A stretch of 64,000 nucleotides of DNA from Rhodocyclaceae bacterium (GCA_019455325.1 JACFMQ010000010.1:62001-126000), one strand, 5' to 3'; shown: positions 34,197 to 42,468, counted from the first letter of the stretch. Notes: generated by a model not told the origin, from the letters alone. Numbers and translations: made by a program.

Positions 34197-34457
34197 TTAC
34201 TTCTTCTCTTCGGCGGCAGGGGCGGCGGCTTCGGCCGGTGCAGCCGGGGCGGCGTCGGCAGGCGCAGCGGGAGCAGCAGCATCGGCAGGGGCGGCAGGCG
34301 CAGCGGCATCGGCCGGGGCAGCAGCCGGAGCGGGTTCGGCCGGAGCAGCGACCGGAGCAGGTGCCGGCGCCGGGGCTTCGACGGGCTTGGCTTCTTCCTT
34401 GCCACAGGCGCTGACGGCCAGGGCGACGAGGGCAGCAACGAGGAGAGAACGGTTCAT
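34197..34457 (-). CDS. Ala/Pro-rich small lipoprotein
   Basis: 86 residues. Signal peptide MNRSLLVAALVALAVSAC with a lipobox (VSAC, lipidated Cys18) followed by KEEAKP and then about 55 residues made of APA/AAPADAA repeats, ending EEKK. The mature part should be an extended Ala/Pro rod in the periplasm. ATG 34457 is chosen since it starts the signal peptide. The low-complexity repeats prevent any functional call. Confidence 0.7.
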   Translation of the reverse strand: MNRSLLVAALVALAVSACGKEEAKPVEAPAPAPAPVAAPAEPAPAAAPADAAAPAAPADAAAPAAPADAAPAAPAEAAAPAAEEKK

Positions 34458-34709
34458 TTCGTATTTCCTTATCAATAAAGAAAATTTCTGCATTGTCGGA
34501 GTTGGGTAGACCAGCGCAGATTCCGGTCGGGGGTGAATGTTAGCACCAATTTGCCCGCTTATGACGGCAATGCGTCGAGAGCCGCATGGATAGGCCCTCG
34601 TGCTCCGGAACCGGCCGACGTTTCCGCTTGCCCCTGTCCGGACGGGGGCACGGAACGGTCGGTTGCCGGCTTCCGGGCGTCGGGGGTATGGGTGTCGCTC
34701 CGCGGCGGC

Positions 34710-36020
34710 TCAAGTTTTGACGTCGGGCAGTTCAAAAAGTGCGATCGACTCGACGTGCGAGGTGTTCGGGAACATGTTCACGACGCCGGCGCCGCGCATG
34801 CGGTAGCCGATCTGGTGCGTCAGCACCGCGGCGTCGCGGGCGAGCGTCGCCGGGTTGCAGGAGACGTAGACGATGCGCCGGGGGCCGTTCGCGCCGAGCG
34901 CCTTGACCAGCTCGACGGCGCCTTCGCGCGGCGGATCGATCAGCATCTTGTCGAAATGTCCGAGCGCCGCGAGGCTCTCCTCGCTCGCCTCGAACAGGTT
35001 GGCGACGCCGAATTCGGTATTCGCCGACAGTCCGTTGGCGGCGGCGTTCTCCGCGGCGCGCCGAACCAGCGCGGCGCTGCCCTCGATGCCGATGACGCGG
35101 GTGCCCGAGCGCGCGATCGGCAGCGTGAAGTTGCCGAGGCCGCAGAACATGTCGGCGATGCGCTCGCCCGGCCGCGGGTCGAGCAGCGCCATGGCGCGGC
35201 GCACCAGCACCTGGTTGATGGCGTGGTTCACCTGCGTGAATTCGGTCGGCGAGAAGAACAGTTCGAGATCGAACTCCGGCAGGCGGTAGCTGAGCGGCTC
35301 GGCGTCGAGCGGGTGGAAGCGGACGACGGTGTCCGGCCCCTTCGGCTGCAGCCAGATCTGTACGCTGCGACGGTCGCCGAAATCGCGCAGCAGCGCCTCG
35401 TCGGCGGCCGACAGCGGCTCCAGGATGCGGAAGACGAGCACCGTGCAGCGCTCGCCGACGGCGACCTCGATCTGCGGCATGCGGTCGCGGATGGAGAGAG
35501 CGCCGGTCAGCTCGCGCAGCGGCACAAGCAGGTCGGAGACGTGGCGCGGCAGGTTGCGGCACTCGCGCATGTCGGCGATGTAGCTGCTCTTTTTCTCGTG
35601 GAAGCCGACCAGCATGCCGCCCTTCTTCGGCACCAGGCGCACGCTGACGCGGGCGCGGTGGCGGTAGCCCCACTGCGGGCCGTGGATCGGCGAATAGAAC
35701 TGCTCGGGCCTGACGCGGCCGATATGCCACAGGTTGTCCTCGAGCACGCGCTGCTTGGCGGCGATCTGCGCCGGATGGTCAGCGTGCTGCATGCTGCATC
35801 CGCCGCAGACGCCGAAGTGCGGACAGGCCGGCTCGACGCGGTCGCCGGAAGCGCGGATCAGGCGCGTGACCTGCGCCAGCTCGTAGCTCGGCTTCCGGCG
35901 GTAGCTGGCGTATTCGACCTCTTCGAGCGGCAGCGCGCCCTCGACGAAGATGGTCTTGCCTTCGAGGCGGGTGATTCCGCGCGCTTCGTGATCCAGCGAT
36001 TCGATGATTCCGACGGGCAT
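34710..36020 (-). CDS. rlmD: 23S rRNA (uracil-1939-C5)-methyltransferase
   Basis: 436 residues. An N-terminal TRAM-like domain, Fe-S cysteines in [14 protein letters not shown] (fourth Cys in MRECRNLP), AdoMet-binding [14 protein letters not shown], and the catalytic Cys with general-base region in [12 protein letters not shown]. Methylates U1939 of 23S rRNA. The upstream 250 bp (34458-34709 on the far side) hold no gene I can support. Confidence 0.93.
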   Translation of the reverse strand: MPVGIIESLDHEARGITRLEGKTIFVEGALPLEEVEYASYRRKPSYELAQVTRLIRASGDRVEPACPHFGVCGGCSMQHADHPAQIAAKQRVLEDNLWHIGRVRPEQFYSPIHGPQWGYRHRARVSVRLVPKKGGMLVGFHEKKSSYIADMRECRNLPRHVSDLLVPLRELTGALSIRDRMPQIEVAVGERCTVLVFRILEPLSAADEALLRDFGDRRSVQIWLQPKGPDTVVRFHPLDAEPLSYRLPEFDLELFFSPTEFTQVNHAINQVLVRRAMALLDPRPGERIADMFCGLGNFTLPIARSGTRVIGIEGSAALVRRAAENAAANGLSANTEFGVANLFEASEESLAALGHFDKMLIDPPREGAVELVKALGANGPRRIVYVSCNPATLARDAAVLTHQIGYRMRGAGVVNMFPNTSHVESIALFELPDVKT

Positions 36021-36039
36021 GCTTCGAGCACCTGAAAAG

Positions 36040-36072
36040 CAAAAAGCCGATTTCGCGAGAAATCGGCTTTTT
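36040..36072. terminator. Terminator of the tRNA-Arg gene
   Basis: AAAAAGCCGATTT / AAATCGGCTTTTT stem-loop, 9 bp past the tRNA 3' end on the minus strand and just upstream of rlmD. Confidence 0.85.
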
Positions 36073-36080
36073 GGTGGAAC

Positions 36081-36157
36081 TGGCGCGCCCGGCAGGATTC
36101 GAACCCACGACCCCCTGGTTCGTAGCCAGGTACTCTATCCAACTGAGCTACGGGCGC
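36081..36157 (-). tRNA. tRNA-Arg(ACG)
   Basis: 77 nt including encoded CCA. Acceptor GCGCCCG/CGGGCGC, D-arm GCTCAGTTGGATAGAGT, anticodon stem CCTGG/CCAGG around CTACGAA (anticodon ACG) and T-arm GTGGGTTCGAATCCTGC. ACG is read as ICG and decodes CGU/CGC/CGA. Confidence 0.97.
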
Positions 36158-36218
36158 GTAAAGAAGCGGAATTATATGGACCGCTCCGGATTTTGCCAAG
36201 TCTTTCTTGCGAAAATCT

Positions 36219-36246
36219 TGGCGGAGACGGAGGGATTCGAACCCTC
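36219..36246 (-). other. 3' fragment of a tRNA-Ser gene: prophage attachment site (att core)
   Basis: On the minus strand this reads GAGGGTTCGAATCCCTC (T-arm), CGTCTCC (acceptor 3' half), G and CCA. No matching 5' half (GGAGACG) or anticodon arm follows upstream, so the tRNA is split. The T-arm and acceptor match serine tRNAs of betaproteobacteria. The integrase gene begins to its right, so this is the host-side att junction. Repeats of CGGGGA at 36261-36288 may be integrase arm sites. Confidence 0.75.
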
Positions 36247-36310
36247 TCAAGCCGTTTCACCGGGGAATTCCGGGGAACGGCGGGGATTGTAATCAAGAGC
36301 TTGCCCACAA

Positions 36311-37558
36311 TCAATCCCCTACCACCCCCCTCTTTTCCCATAATTCCGCAGTAGATTCCGCAGTAGACGTGGAAATATTTTTTTCTGCGATGCTCGAATT
36401 GACCGCCTTGAGGTTCGCCCCGCGGTCCGCGTGCGGAATCCACCGGGCGTAGTCCCGCATCATCACCTGGACGCTGTGGCCGTGTTGCGCCGCGACCCAC
36501 ACCGGGTTCGCGCCGGCCATCAGTGCCAGCGTCACGCTGGTGTCCCGGCATTCCTTCGGCGGCCGGTAGCGCACGCCGGCGGTGCGCAGCACGCTGGTCC
36601 ATACCTTGCGCTGCTCCTGCTCGTCGTTCCACGGCCGGCCGGTGGCTGGATTGCGGAAGACGTGATCGCCGGCGAGCTGTGTCCGTGCACGCTGGCGCTC
36701 GATCACCGCCGCGGCGCGGGTGTTGAGTTCGACGTCGCGCTCTCTGGCCGTCTTCGTTCGTTCCTTGTCCTTGGCGAGCACGCGCGATCGTCGGATCTTG
36801 ATCGTGCCGGCCCGCAGGTCGACGTCCTGCCAGAGCAGAGCGATCTGCTCGCTCGGCCGCAGCCCGGAGAAGAATGCGAACTCGAAGTAGTCGCCGTAGT
36901 CGTCGCCGAATCGCTTGCGCATGGCGGCCAGGACAATCTCGACCTCGGCCGGCGCAAACGGGTCCGGGGGCGCCTTTTGCACCTTCAGGTTGTCGATGCC
37001 ATCGGTCGGGTCGCGTTGCAGCGGGTCTGCCTTGCAGATCAGCGCGAAGACGCCGCGCAACGGAATCAGGATGTTGTTCTGCGTCTTCCTGGACAGCGGC
37101 TTGATGATCTTGCCGGTCTGCTCGTCGAGTCGCTCGCTGGCCAGCCGGGCCAGGTGCTTGAGGATGCGCTCATGCGTGATTGCCGGCGGCATGTCGTCGC
37201 CGAATGCGGATGTCCAGTAGGCGGCCAGGTGCCGCTTGTAGATGCGCAGCGTCGAATCCTCGAGGTCGCGCACGGAAAGTTCGCCCCACAGCTCGGCCCA
37301 TTGCCGGAACGTACGGCCGCCTGCGTCGGCGGCGTGCTTCTCGGCGAATTTATAGCCGGGGAAGTAGGCGGCCAGGTTGAACGTGCCGGCCTTGATTTCG
37401 ATGAGGATGGCGTCGCGGATACGGCGCGCGTGCTTGAGGTTCGCTGCCGTCGGCCGCATGTCGAGCGTCGGCCGAAGCTCCTTGCCGCGCCACGAAAACC
37501 GGACCTGGATGCGATCGCCGAGCGGCGTTACGCCGCCTGTTTCTGACCTTCGACCCAT
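36311..37558 (-). CDS. int: Tyrosine-type site-specific integrase
   Basis: 415 residues. N-terminal DUF3596/arm-binding part (MGRRSETGGVTPLGDRIQVRFSWRGKE is split into a beta region), SAM-like core-binding domain (about 85-190), and catalytic domain (about 205-385) with Arg in FFSGLRPSEQ, Arg in CRDTSVTLAL (instead of the usual HxxR), His in QHGHSV and Tyr in MMRDYARW. The C-terminal tail contains a tandem 12-bp repeat (36343-36366) encoding STAESTAE. It lies next to the att site and overlaps xis. Confidence 0.93.
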   Translation of the reverse strand: MGRRSETGGVTPLGDRIQVRFSWRGKELRPTLDMRPTAANLKHARRIRDAILIEIKAGTFNLAAYFPGYKFAEKHAADAGGRTFRQWAELWGELSVRDLEDSTLRIYKRHLAAYWTSAFGDDMPPAITHERILKHLARLASERLDEQTGKIIKPLSRKTQNNILIPLRGVFALICKADPLQRDPTDGIDNLKVQKAPPDPFAPAEVEIVLAAMRKRFGDDYGDYFEFAFFSGLRPSEQIALLWQDVDLRAGTIKIRRSRVLAKDKERTKTARERDVELNTRAAAVIERQRARTQLAGDHVFRNPATGRPWNDEQEQRKVWTSVLRTAGVRYRPPKECRDTSVTLALMAGANPVWVAAQHGHSVQVMMRDYARWIPHADRGANLKAVNSSIAEKNISTSTAESTAELWEKRGVVGD

Positions 37559-37725
37559 GCGTAATAGCCGTCCATGCTCACGAGGATGTGACCGTCTGGC
37601 GCTCGCACGTACTGCTTTCCTTCCAGCCAGACGCCCTCTTCGATCTTCCGCCGAACAGCCTTTTCGGTGTACCCGGTCAGCGCCTCGAAGAGAGGCAGTT
37701 TGACATATTTTGCGGGGGCGATCAT
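37528..37725 (-). CDS. Excisionase-like DNA-binding protein
   Basis: 65 residues: MIAPAKYVKLPLFEALTGYT then EKAVRRKIEEGVWLEGKQYV...GHILVSMDGYYAWVEG, the winged-helix layout of small phage excisionases. It overlaps the integrase start by 31 bp, the usual xis-int order. It would direct recombination towards excision. Confidence 0.8.
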   Translation of the reverse strand: MIAPAKYVKLPLFEALTGYTEKAVRRKIEEGVWLEGKQYVRAPDGHILVSMDGYYAWVEGQKQAA

Positions 37726-37919
37726 TTCAGCATGTCCCTGTCGATCAGGTCGCCGTCTTTCGGCGTCGCGGAGAGCGGCTTCTTGGTGTAGCCGCCGAAC
37801 CTGAAGCACGGCTTGTGCAGCTTGTGCTCGTGCCCGAGGGGGTCGGCGTAGGTCTCGAACGATGGCTCGCCGTTGAATACCCGGATCGGTTTGCCACAGT
37901 GCCAGCAGATGTCGCTCAT
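37722..37919 (-). CDS. Small phage protein with zinc-binding motif
   Basis: 65 residues, MSDICWHCGKPIRVF...GHEHKLHKPCFRFGGYTKKPL. CxxC and HxxHxxxC suggest one bound zinc. Its stop overlaps the xis start by 4 bp. Function unknown. Confidence 0.6.
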   Translation of the reverse strand: MSDICWHCGKPIRVFNGEPSFETYADPLGHEHKLHKPCFRFGGYTKKPLSATPKDGDLIDRDMLK

Positions 37920-37932
37920 GATGCGTTGGGCT

Positions 37933-38124
37933 TCATGGTTGCGCCTCGTCGCCGACCGGCGATTCGCCAATAAGCATTTGCAGCCGTTGGATGGCAGCAT
38001 CCGGGTCGCCGTCTTCGATTTCCATGATCGCGTTGCGAATCTGCGTGGCCATGATGCTCCGATAGCGCATCTCTTCCTGCGCCTGCTGCCGCCTGAATGC
38101 TTCGCTAAATACGCTCGTCATCAT
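37933..38124 (-). CDS. Small phage protein, unknown
   Basis: 63 residues (MMTSVFSEAFRRQQAQEEM...IQRLQMLIGES), helical and charged. AAGGAGG precedes the ATG at good spacing, and the start overlaps the methyltransferase stop by 4 bp, so it is part of the operon. Function unknown. Confidence 0.6.
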   Translation of the reverse strand: MMTSVFSEAFRRQQAQEEMRYRSIMATQIRNAIMEIEDGDPDAAIQRLQMLIGESPVGDEAQP

Positions 38125-39821
38125 GCCGTTCCTCCTTGCGCCACCGACAGCGCCACCGCCACCGGCCGCACCCAGATCGGCGTGGACGACAGCAGGAACG
38201 TCTCGCCGGACCAGGCCAACAGCAGGGTCTGGTACATGGTCGAGGCGATGGCCTCGGCGGCGGCAGGGGGGACGGCGTTGCCGATGCGTTCGCGCCAGGC
38301 ACTGTCGTTGAGGCCGTCCAGTTCGAGGTATTCCTCCGGTTCGATGATCGACTGCAGGACGGCCAGTTCCAGCGTCGTGAAGGGCCGGTGCCAGGTGCCG
38401 TCCATGGCGCGGATGACGGCGACCAGCTTGTCGGTGGCGGCCGGCATGCGGTGGTCGGCGACGGACCAGAAACCGTTGTCGTGGCAGGCGGCCGACGAGA
38501 CGGCGCCGCTGGTGTCGGTCATGCGCCGGACACCGTAATGGCCGCCGGTCAGGTAGTGGTCGCCTTTCTGCGGGATGCCACTCGGGCGCGGATCGGCCAC
38601 GCATTGACCGCTGCCGTGGGCGCCGGTGACAGCCATGGCGGCGCCATCGAAGGGCACGATGCGGAATTCGTTGCTGTGTTTCTCCGGCCCCTGGTGGCGC
38701 GGGTCCGCCACGCTGAACGTGCCTTGCCCAGGCGATTTCACGTTGATCACCGCGCCGGCCGTGTCTTCCATGCGCATCACGCCGTACTGCGAGTATTCCA
38801 GCGTGCCGGCCGGCGGGCGCGGATCGGCGATCGAGAAGGCGCCGTTGCTCGGCCCGGAGCGGCCGGCCACGGTGCCCATCGAGGCGTCAAAGCGATTCAC
38901 GCCGAGGAAGCCGGCGCGGTACTCCGGCACGATCAGGAAATCCTGCAAGTAGCCGTCCTCGACGTTCAGCCGGTTCAGGCTGCGCCAGTCGCTCCCGGCC
39001 TCGACGAAGGCGAGCCGCACCCACGTCTTCCACTGCAACTGCGGAATGCGGTGCATCGGGCCGCCGGCCGGATCGCCCGGCAGCGGCATCCGGTCCAGGA
39101 CCGTGCCGACCGCCTGCAGCCGATGCTGTGGCGGTTCGTACAGGAAGGGCGGCACCTTCTCCATGTGCCGGGCGACGCCCAGGAAACGCTTGCGGCTCTG
39201 TGCCAGCCGGCCCAGCTTGCCGCAGTCGTGCGTCGTCTCCGCCCAGGCATAGCCATAGGCCCGGAACAGCTTGGCGATCCGATCCAGCAGATGCCGGCCC
39301 CGGGTGGCGATGCGCGGCACGTTCTCGAACACGATCAGTTCCGGCAGGCAATCCTTGAAGGCTTCCAGCATCAGGAACACGCCGCGTTCGGTCAGGCCGT
39401 TGAGCGCAACGTACTTGTCCGTCTTGCTCCGCGTCTCGTTCAACAGTCCGGAAAAACCCTTGCACGGGGCGGACAGGAAAACGATGTGCGGGAACTCGTA
39501 GCCGGCGGCGCGAAGGATGTCCTCCGGCGTGGCTTCCTTCCAGCCGGCCGGCGGCATGCGGCCGTGGAAGGCGATGTACTGTTCGAGCGAGAACATGTCC
39601 AGCGTCGTCGCCTCGACGCCGACCAGCCGCCTGAAATCTCGGTTGGCGGCGGGGTCGACGTCGACCGAACCGATGCAGCGCGGCCGAGCGACCATGTTGC
39701 CGACCCGGGCGCTGCCGCGCATGAAGCCGCTGGCGCCGGCGCCTATGGCGCCGAAGAGATGGAAGTGGCGGATCTCGCGGACGTCGACGGGGGCGGCGGT
39801 GAAGCGATCGCGGGCGGTCAT
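38121..39821 (-). CDS. Phage DNA (cytosine-5-)-methyltransferase
   Basis: 566 residues. C5-MTase motifs: AdoMet motif I HLFGAIGAGASGF (about 21-33), catalytic Cys120 in APCKGFSG (motif IV with Lys in place of the common Gln), ENV at 166-168 (motif VI), QSRKRFLGVA (motif VIII, about 208) and RIGNAVPP near 512 (motif X). Residues 315-465, where a target-recognition domain is expected, hold four modules with the hallmark (S/C)(I/V)ADxR (at about 331, 371, 408, 454). It probably protects phage DNA from restriction. The start overlaps the upstream stop by 4 bp. Confidence 0.88.
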   Translation of the reverse strand: MTARDRFTAAPVDVREIRHFHLFGAIGAGASGFMRGSARVGNMVARPRCIGSVDVDPAANRDFRRLVGVEATTLDMFSLEQYIAFHGRMPPAGWKEATPEDILRAAGYEFPHIVFLSAPCKGFSGLLNETRSKTDKYVALNGLTERGVFLMLEAFKDCLPELIVFENVPRIATRGRHLLDRIAKLFRAYGYAWAETTHDCGKLGRLAQSRKRFLGVARHMEKVPPFLYEPPQHRLQAVGTVLDRMPLPGDPAGGPMHRIPQLQWKTWVRLAFVEAGSDWRSLNRLNVEDGYLQDFLIVPEYRAGFLGVNRFDASMGTVAGRSGPSNGAFSIADPRPPAGTLEYSQYGVMRMEDTAGAVINVKSPGQGTFSVADPRHQGPEKHSNEFRIVPFDGAAMAVTGAHGSGQCVADPRPSGIPQKGDHYLTGGHYGVRRMTDTSGAVSSAACHDNGFWSVADHRMPAATDKLVAVIRAMDGTWHRPFTTLELAVLQSIIEPEEYLELDGLNDSAWRERIGNAVPPAAAEAIASTMYQTLLLAWSGETFLLSSTPIWVRPVAVALSVAQGGTA

Positions 39822-40237
39822 GCGGGCACCTCGGCGGGAAACAGCGCCTCCTTGGCGAGTTCCTTGAGGCCGGTCTTGGTGCGGTTGGAGTGGGCGATTT
39901 CGTCGAGGGCGGCACGCAGGCGCCGCCTCTCCTGCTCGCAGCGCTCGAACCTCGGATGCACTTCCAGCGTGTCCGCCGCCGGGTCGACCATCTCGTTCCG
40001 AGGGTCGAGCAGCGCCAGCATGCCGTAGGCCACGCGGCCGATGGAGCCCGTCGACGCGACGACCAGGATCAGTCGCGCCACCTCGCGCAGGTGCTCAGGG
40101 TTGTCGATGTCGAACCTGTCGTCGCCGAACTTCTCGGCCAGTCCGGCGGGAAGCCACTGCCTGTCCAGTCCTTCCAGGATGGCGGTCACCGCCATCGCCG
40201 CCTTCAGGTCGGCCGCCGTCGCTTTCGCCATCTTCAT
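39818..40237 (-). CDS. Hypothetical phage protein
   Basis: 139 residues, mainly helical (MKMAKATAADLKAAMAVTAI...KTGLKELAKEALFPAEVPA). GGGAG ribosome site; coupled to the methyltransferase by a 4-bp overlap. No family recognised. Confidence 0.65.
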   Translation of the reverse strand: MKMAKATAADLKAAMAVTAILEGLDRQWLPAGLAEKFGDDRFDIDNPEHLREVARLILVVASTGSIGRVAYGMLALLDPRNEMVDPAADTLEVHPRFERCEQERRRLRAALDEIAHSNRTKTGLKELAKEALFPAEVPA

Positions 40238-40437
40238 GCTTCGCTCCCTTGGAAAGTCGAAACCGGCGCCGCCGGCAAGAACTGATCGCACGCGCTCGCG
40301 CCCGCCTCGCGGCGCATGTCCATCGCCGCCCATGGCGCCGTCGCGCCGGCGGTGTCGCGGCGGGTGTAGCGCAGGCACCGGCTGCGGCTCGGGCAGTTGC
40401 CGCCCGGGCAACGTGCGAAATCGTGTGGCAGGTCCAT
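40234..40437 (-). CDS. Small Cys-containing phage protein
   Basis: 67 residues starting MDLPHDFARCPGGNCPSRSR; C-P-G..C-P....C resembles a short conserved phage protein with a metal-binding knuckle. ATG 40437 has AGGAGA upstream, while the ATG at 40458 has none. Function unknown. Confidence 0.55.
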   Translation of the reverse strand: MDLPHDFARCPGGNCPSRSRCLRYTRRDTAGATAPWAAMDMRREAGASACDQFLPAAPVSTFQGSEA

Positions 40438-40454
40438 TTCCTGGAATCTCCTGG

Positions 40455-40577
40455 TCATCGGGTGGGGCCGGTGTGGGCCAGCGCCGCGCGGTAGGAGTGC
40501 AGCGCCTCGGTTCGATCGCGGCCGTCGGCGCGGCGGACGTGGAATTTCTCGATGAGGCCCTGTTCTCGCATGTTCAT
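40455..40577 (-). CDS. Very small phage protein
   Basis: 40 residues, MNMREQGLIEKFHVRRADGR... The KFHVRRADGRD stretch resembles the N-terminus of a longer phage protein family, so this may be a truncated relative. AGGAGCG precedes the ATG. Confidence 0.45.
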   Translation of the reverse strand: MNMREQGLIEKFHVRRADGRDRTEALHSYRAALAHTGPTR

Positions 40578-40596
40578 GGTTTCGCTCCTGTGGCGG

Positions 40597-41388
40597 TCAC
40601 GGCTGCGCCGCGACCAGGGACCGGGGATCAGAGACCCCGATGGGTTGGGTGCAGCGGACGGCGACGAGGTCGTAGCGGAGGTCGGGCCAGCCGCCGACGA
40701 GGTAGAACGCGCCGGCACACCGCCCCGAGAGCCAGCAGCCGCCCCGGAAGAGCGCATAGCCGGACCAGTCACACCGCTCCTCCGGCCGCCAGCCCATCCC
40801 CTTCTTCATGCTCGGGTAGGGGGTCGCGGTCAGGCTCGGCGAATCGGCCTCGATGATGGTCGTCAGGCCGTTCTCGTCGCCCTGCAGGTCGTCGAAGACC
40901 CACTGCCAGACGTTGCCGTTGAGGTCGCAGATGCGCTCGCCGTTCGAGAGCGTCAGCCAGCGGCGTTCTTTCTCGTCCGCGGGGGTGTAGTCGCCCGGCT
41001 GCGGGCCGCTCACGCTGCCCTTGCGCAGGCCGCGGAACAGCTTGCCGGCGCCGACCCGGCCGCCCGTCCAGTTGCAGTCCTGCCGCGCGGCGTCGATGGC
41101 GACGGCCAGCCACTGGCGCTCAGTGACCTGCGCATAGCCGGCCGCCGCGCAGGCGGCGCGCGCCTCGTGGTAGTTGATGTTGACCCACGGCACGCCGGTG
41201 GCGGTCACGGCCAGGCGGCCGTCATCCCCCTTGCTGCAGGCGAACTGCCCGACGCGGAAGCTCGGCACGACGATGCCGCCGGGCAGGGTGACGTCGGGAA
41301 CGGTAATGAAGCAGTCGGTCGCGGCCGCCGTGGCGGCGGCGCCGCTGGCCGCCGGCTGGCCGGCGACAGGGTTCAGGGCTTGGTCCAT
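40597..41388 (-). CDS. FGE-sulfatase/C-type-lectin-fold protein, putative DGR target (VP1)
   Basis: 263 residues related to the formylglycine-generating-enzyme (SUMF1) fold: WVNINYHEARAACAAAGYAQ, ERQWLAVAIDA, ICDLNGNVWQWVFDD and the C-terminal FRGGCWLSGRCAGAFYLVGG...AVRC. No catalytic Cys pair of true FGE is evident. The last part matches VP2 (42914-43627) base for base except at clustered non-synonymous sites. This is how diversity-generating-retroelement targets look, so the protein probably displays a variable ligand-binding surface. AGGAG precedes the ATG at 41388, which lies 16 bp inside the preceding gene. Confidence 0.8.
   Translation of the reverse strand: MDQALNPVAGQPAASGAAATAAATDCFITVPDVTLPGGIVVPSFRVGQFACSKGDDGRLAVTATGVPWVNINYHEARAACAAAGYAQVTERQWLAVAIDAARQDCNWTGGRVGAGKLFRGLRKGSVSGPQPGDYTPADEKERRWLTLSNGERICDLNGNVWQWVFDDLQGDENGLTTIIEADSPSLTATPYPSMKKGMGWRPEERCDWSGYALFRGGCWLSGRCAGAFYLVGGWPDLRYDLVAVRCTQPIGVSDPRSLVAAQP
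40648..40767 (-). repeat. Variable repeat 1 (VR1) of a putative diversity-generating retroelement
   Basis: 40 codons from Trp to Thr of VP1, aligned with 42929-43048. Nine codons differ (Tyr/Leu, Phe/Val, Cys/Phe, Leu/His, Cys/His, Tyr/Gly, Val/Asp, Leu/Ser, Leu/His). All 13 changed bases are at positions 1 or 2 and the third base is the same pyrimidine in each; 31 codons are identical. A template with AAY at these nine codons would explain both copies by adenine mutagenesis. Confidence 0.75.
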
Positions 41389-41648
41389 GAGGACTCCTTT
41401 GCGCGAGTGAAAAAGCGCCGATGGAAGGCCATCGACGAGACGATTCCGAAGGGGCCGCCGAGCAGGAAGGCGGCGATGTCGATGCCGCCGGCGTCCGGCG
41501 CGAGCTTGAAGAGCACGAGGTTGCTGCCGCCGATGGCGAAGCTGGTGACGAAGGCGGCGCGGTAGTGGCCACCGTTGACGTTCAGCGACTGCAGGCCGAG
41601 GAAGAAGACCAGGGCGAAGGTGCTGACGAAGAGGGCGAGGGCGGTCAT
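41373..41648 (-). CDS. Small phage membrane protein
   Basis: 91 residues with three hydrophobic segments (MTALALFVSTFALVFFLGLQ; AAFVTSFAIGGSNLVLFKL; IAAFLLGGPFGIVSSMAF). Similar short membrane proteins occur in phages of Burkholderiales and relatives; the role is unknown. Overlaps neighbours at both ends. Confidence 0.7.
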   Translation of the reverse strand: MTALALFVSTFALVFFLGLQSLNVNGGHYRAAFVTSFAIGGSNLVLFKLAPDAGGIDIAAFLLGGPFGIVSSMAFHRRFFTRAKESSWTKP

Positions 41649-41848
41649 TCGGCCGATCTCCTCAAATCCTCGGCGCGCGCGTTGTTCGCCGCGTCGATCA
41701 CACCGGCCATGCCGGTGATCAGCAGCATCTCCAGCAGCGTCGCGTCGTCGGCGAGCGGGTGGCGTTCGCGCAGGAGTTCGACGGCACGGTTGAGCACGGC
41801 CGAAAAACGCCCCGGCAGGCTGATGCCGATGAGGATCGGTTCGTTCAT
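41645..41848 (-). CDS. Small phage protein, unknown
   Basis: 67 residues, MNEPILIGISLPGRFSAVLN..., helical; 4-bp overlap with the membrane-protein gene. No family recognised. Confidence 0.55.
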   Translation of the reverse strand: MNEPILIGISLPGRFSAVLNRAVELLRERHPLADDATLLEMLLITGMAGVIDAANNARAEDLRRSAE

Positions 41849-41973
41849 CGCGCGGCCTTTGCCCAAGCGAGCCGGGGCGAGTAGTTGAGCCGGCGCATGT
41901 AGCGCCAAGCGATCAGGCAGCGCATGACGAACCGCGCGGCGCGGGTGGCGATGGTGAGTCGGCGCGCAGTCAT
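41845..41973 (-). CDS. Short basic phage protein
   Basis: 42 residues, MTARRLTIATRAARFVMRCL..., strongly basic and aromatic. GGAGG precedes the ATG and both ends overlap neighbours by 4 bp, as in a tight phage operon. Function unknown. Confidence 0.5.
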   Translation of the reverse strand: MTARRLTIATRAARFVMRCLIAWRYMRRLNYSPRLAWAKAAR

Positions 41974-42179
41974 GCGGCCTCCGGCGGTTGCGGTTCGTCG
42001 GCGGCGCGCGGCCGGGCGGCGACCAGCGCCCATCCCTTGCACGGGCGCGGCAGCAGCGCCACCTGGCGGCCGTTGGTGTAGAGCCTCTGGCCGGCCCCGC
42101 GCGCGGCGAGCGCCGCCTCGATGAGGTCAAAGGCGGCGGCGTCCGGGTGTGCCGGGAAGATGACGGCGGCGGGGATCAT
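41970..42179 (-). CDS. Small phage protein, unknown
   Basis: 69 residues, MIPAAVIFPAHPDAAAFDLI...NGRQVALLPRPCKGW. Conserved-looking operon member; 4-bp overlaps on both sides. Confidence 0.55.
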   Translation of the reverse strand: MIPAAVIFPAHPDAAAFDLIEAALAARGAGQRLYTNGRQVALLPRPCKGWALVAARPRAADEPQPPEAA

Positions 42180-42466
42180 TCCCTCCACCCCCCATCCCTC
42201 GGCAGGACGCGTTCGCGCGGCAGGAACTTGATTACGTGCGCGAAGTGGTCTTCGGTGCGCTGCATTGAGCCGTCCGGAACGATCTCCGGCGCGTCGAGCG
42301 GGCCATCGAACACGCGGATGCCGGGCCGGACGTCGACGCGGAACGAATGCCTCGCCGAGGCTTGGAGCGATCCGTCGTCGTCGCCGAAGTCTGGCCAGCG
42401 CTCGTAGTTGAGCTCCGCCTGGATCGGGCAGCCCTTGCCGCGATGCATGGCGATCAGGTGAGGCAT
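42176..42466 (-). CDS. Hypothetical phage protein
   Basis: 96 residues, MPHLIAMHRGKGCPIQAELNY... The ATG at 42466 or a GTG at 42472 could start it; GGAGG lies upstream. No family recognised. Confidence 0.55.
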   Translation of the reverse strand: MPHLIAMHRGKGCPIQAELNYERWPDFGDDDGSLQASARHSFRVDVRPGIRVFDGPLDAPEIVPDGSMQRTEDHFAHVIKFLPRERVLPRDGGWRE

Positions 42467-42468
42467 GA

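Noticed and set aside
36219-36310. Complete tRNA-Ser gene at the prophage edge
   Set aside because: No D-arm, anticodon arm or 5' acceptor half can be paired with the T-arm/acceptor sequence.
36343-36366. Tandem ATTCCGCAGTAG repeat as integrase arm sites
   Set aside because: It is inside the integrase coding end (STAESTAE), so coding duplication is a sufficient explanation.
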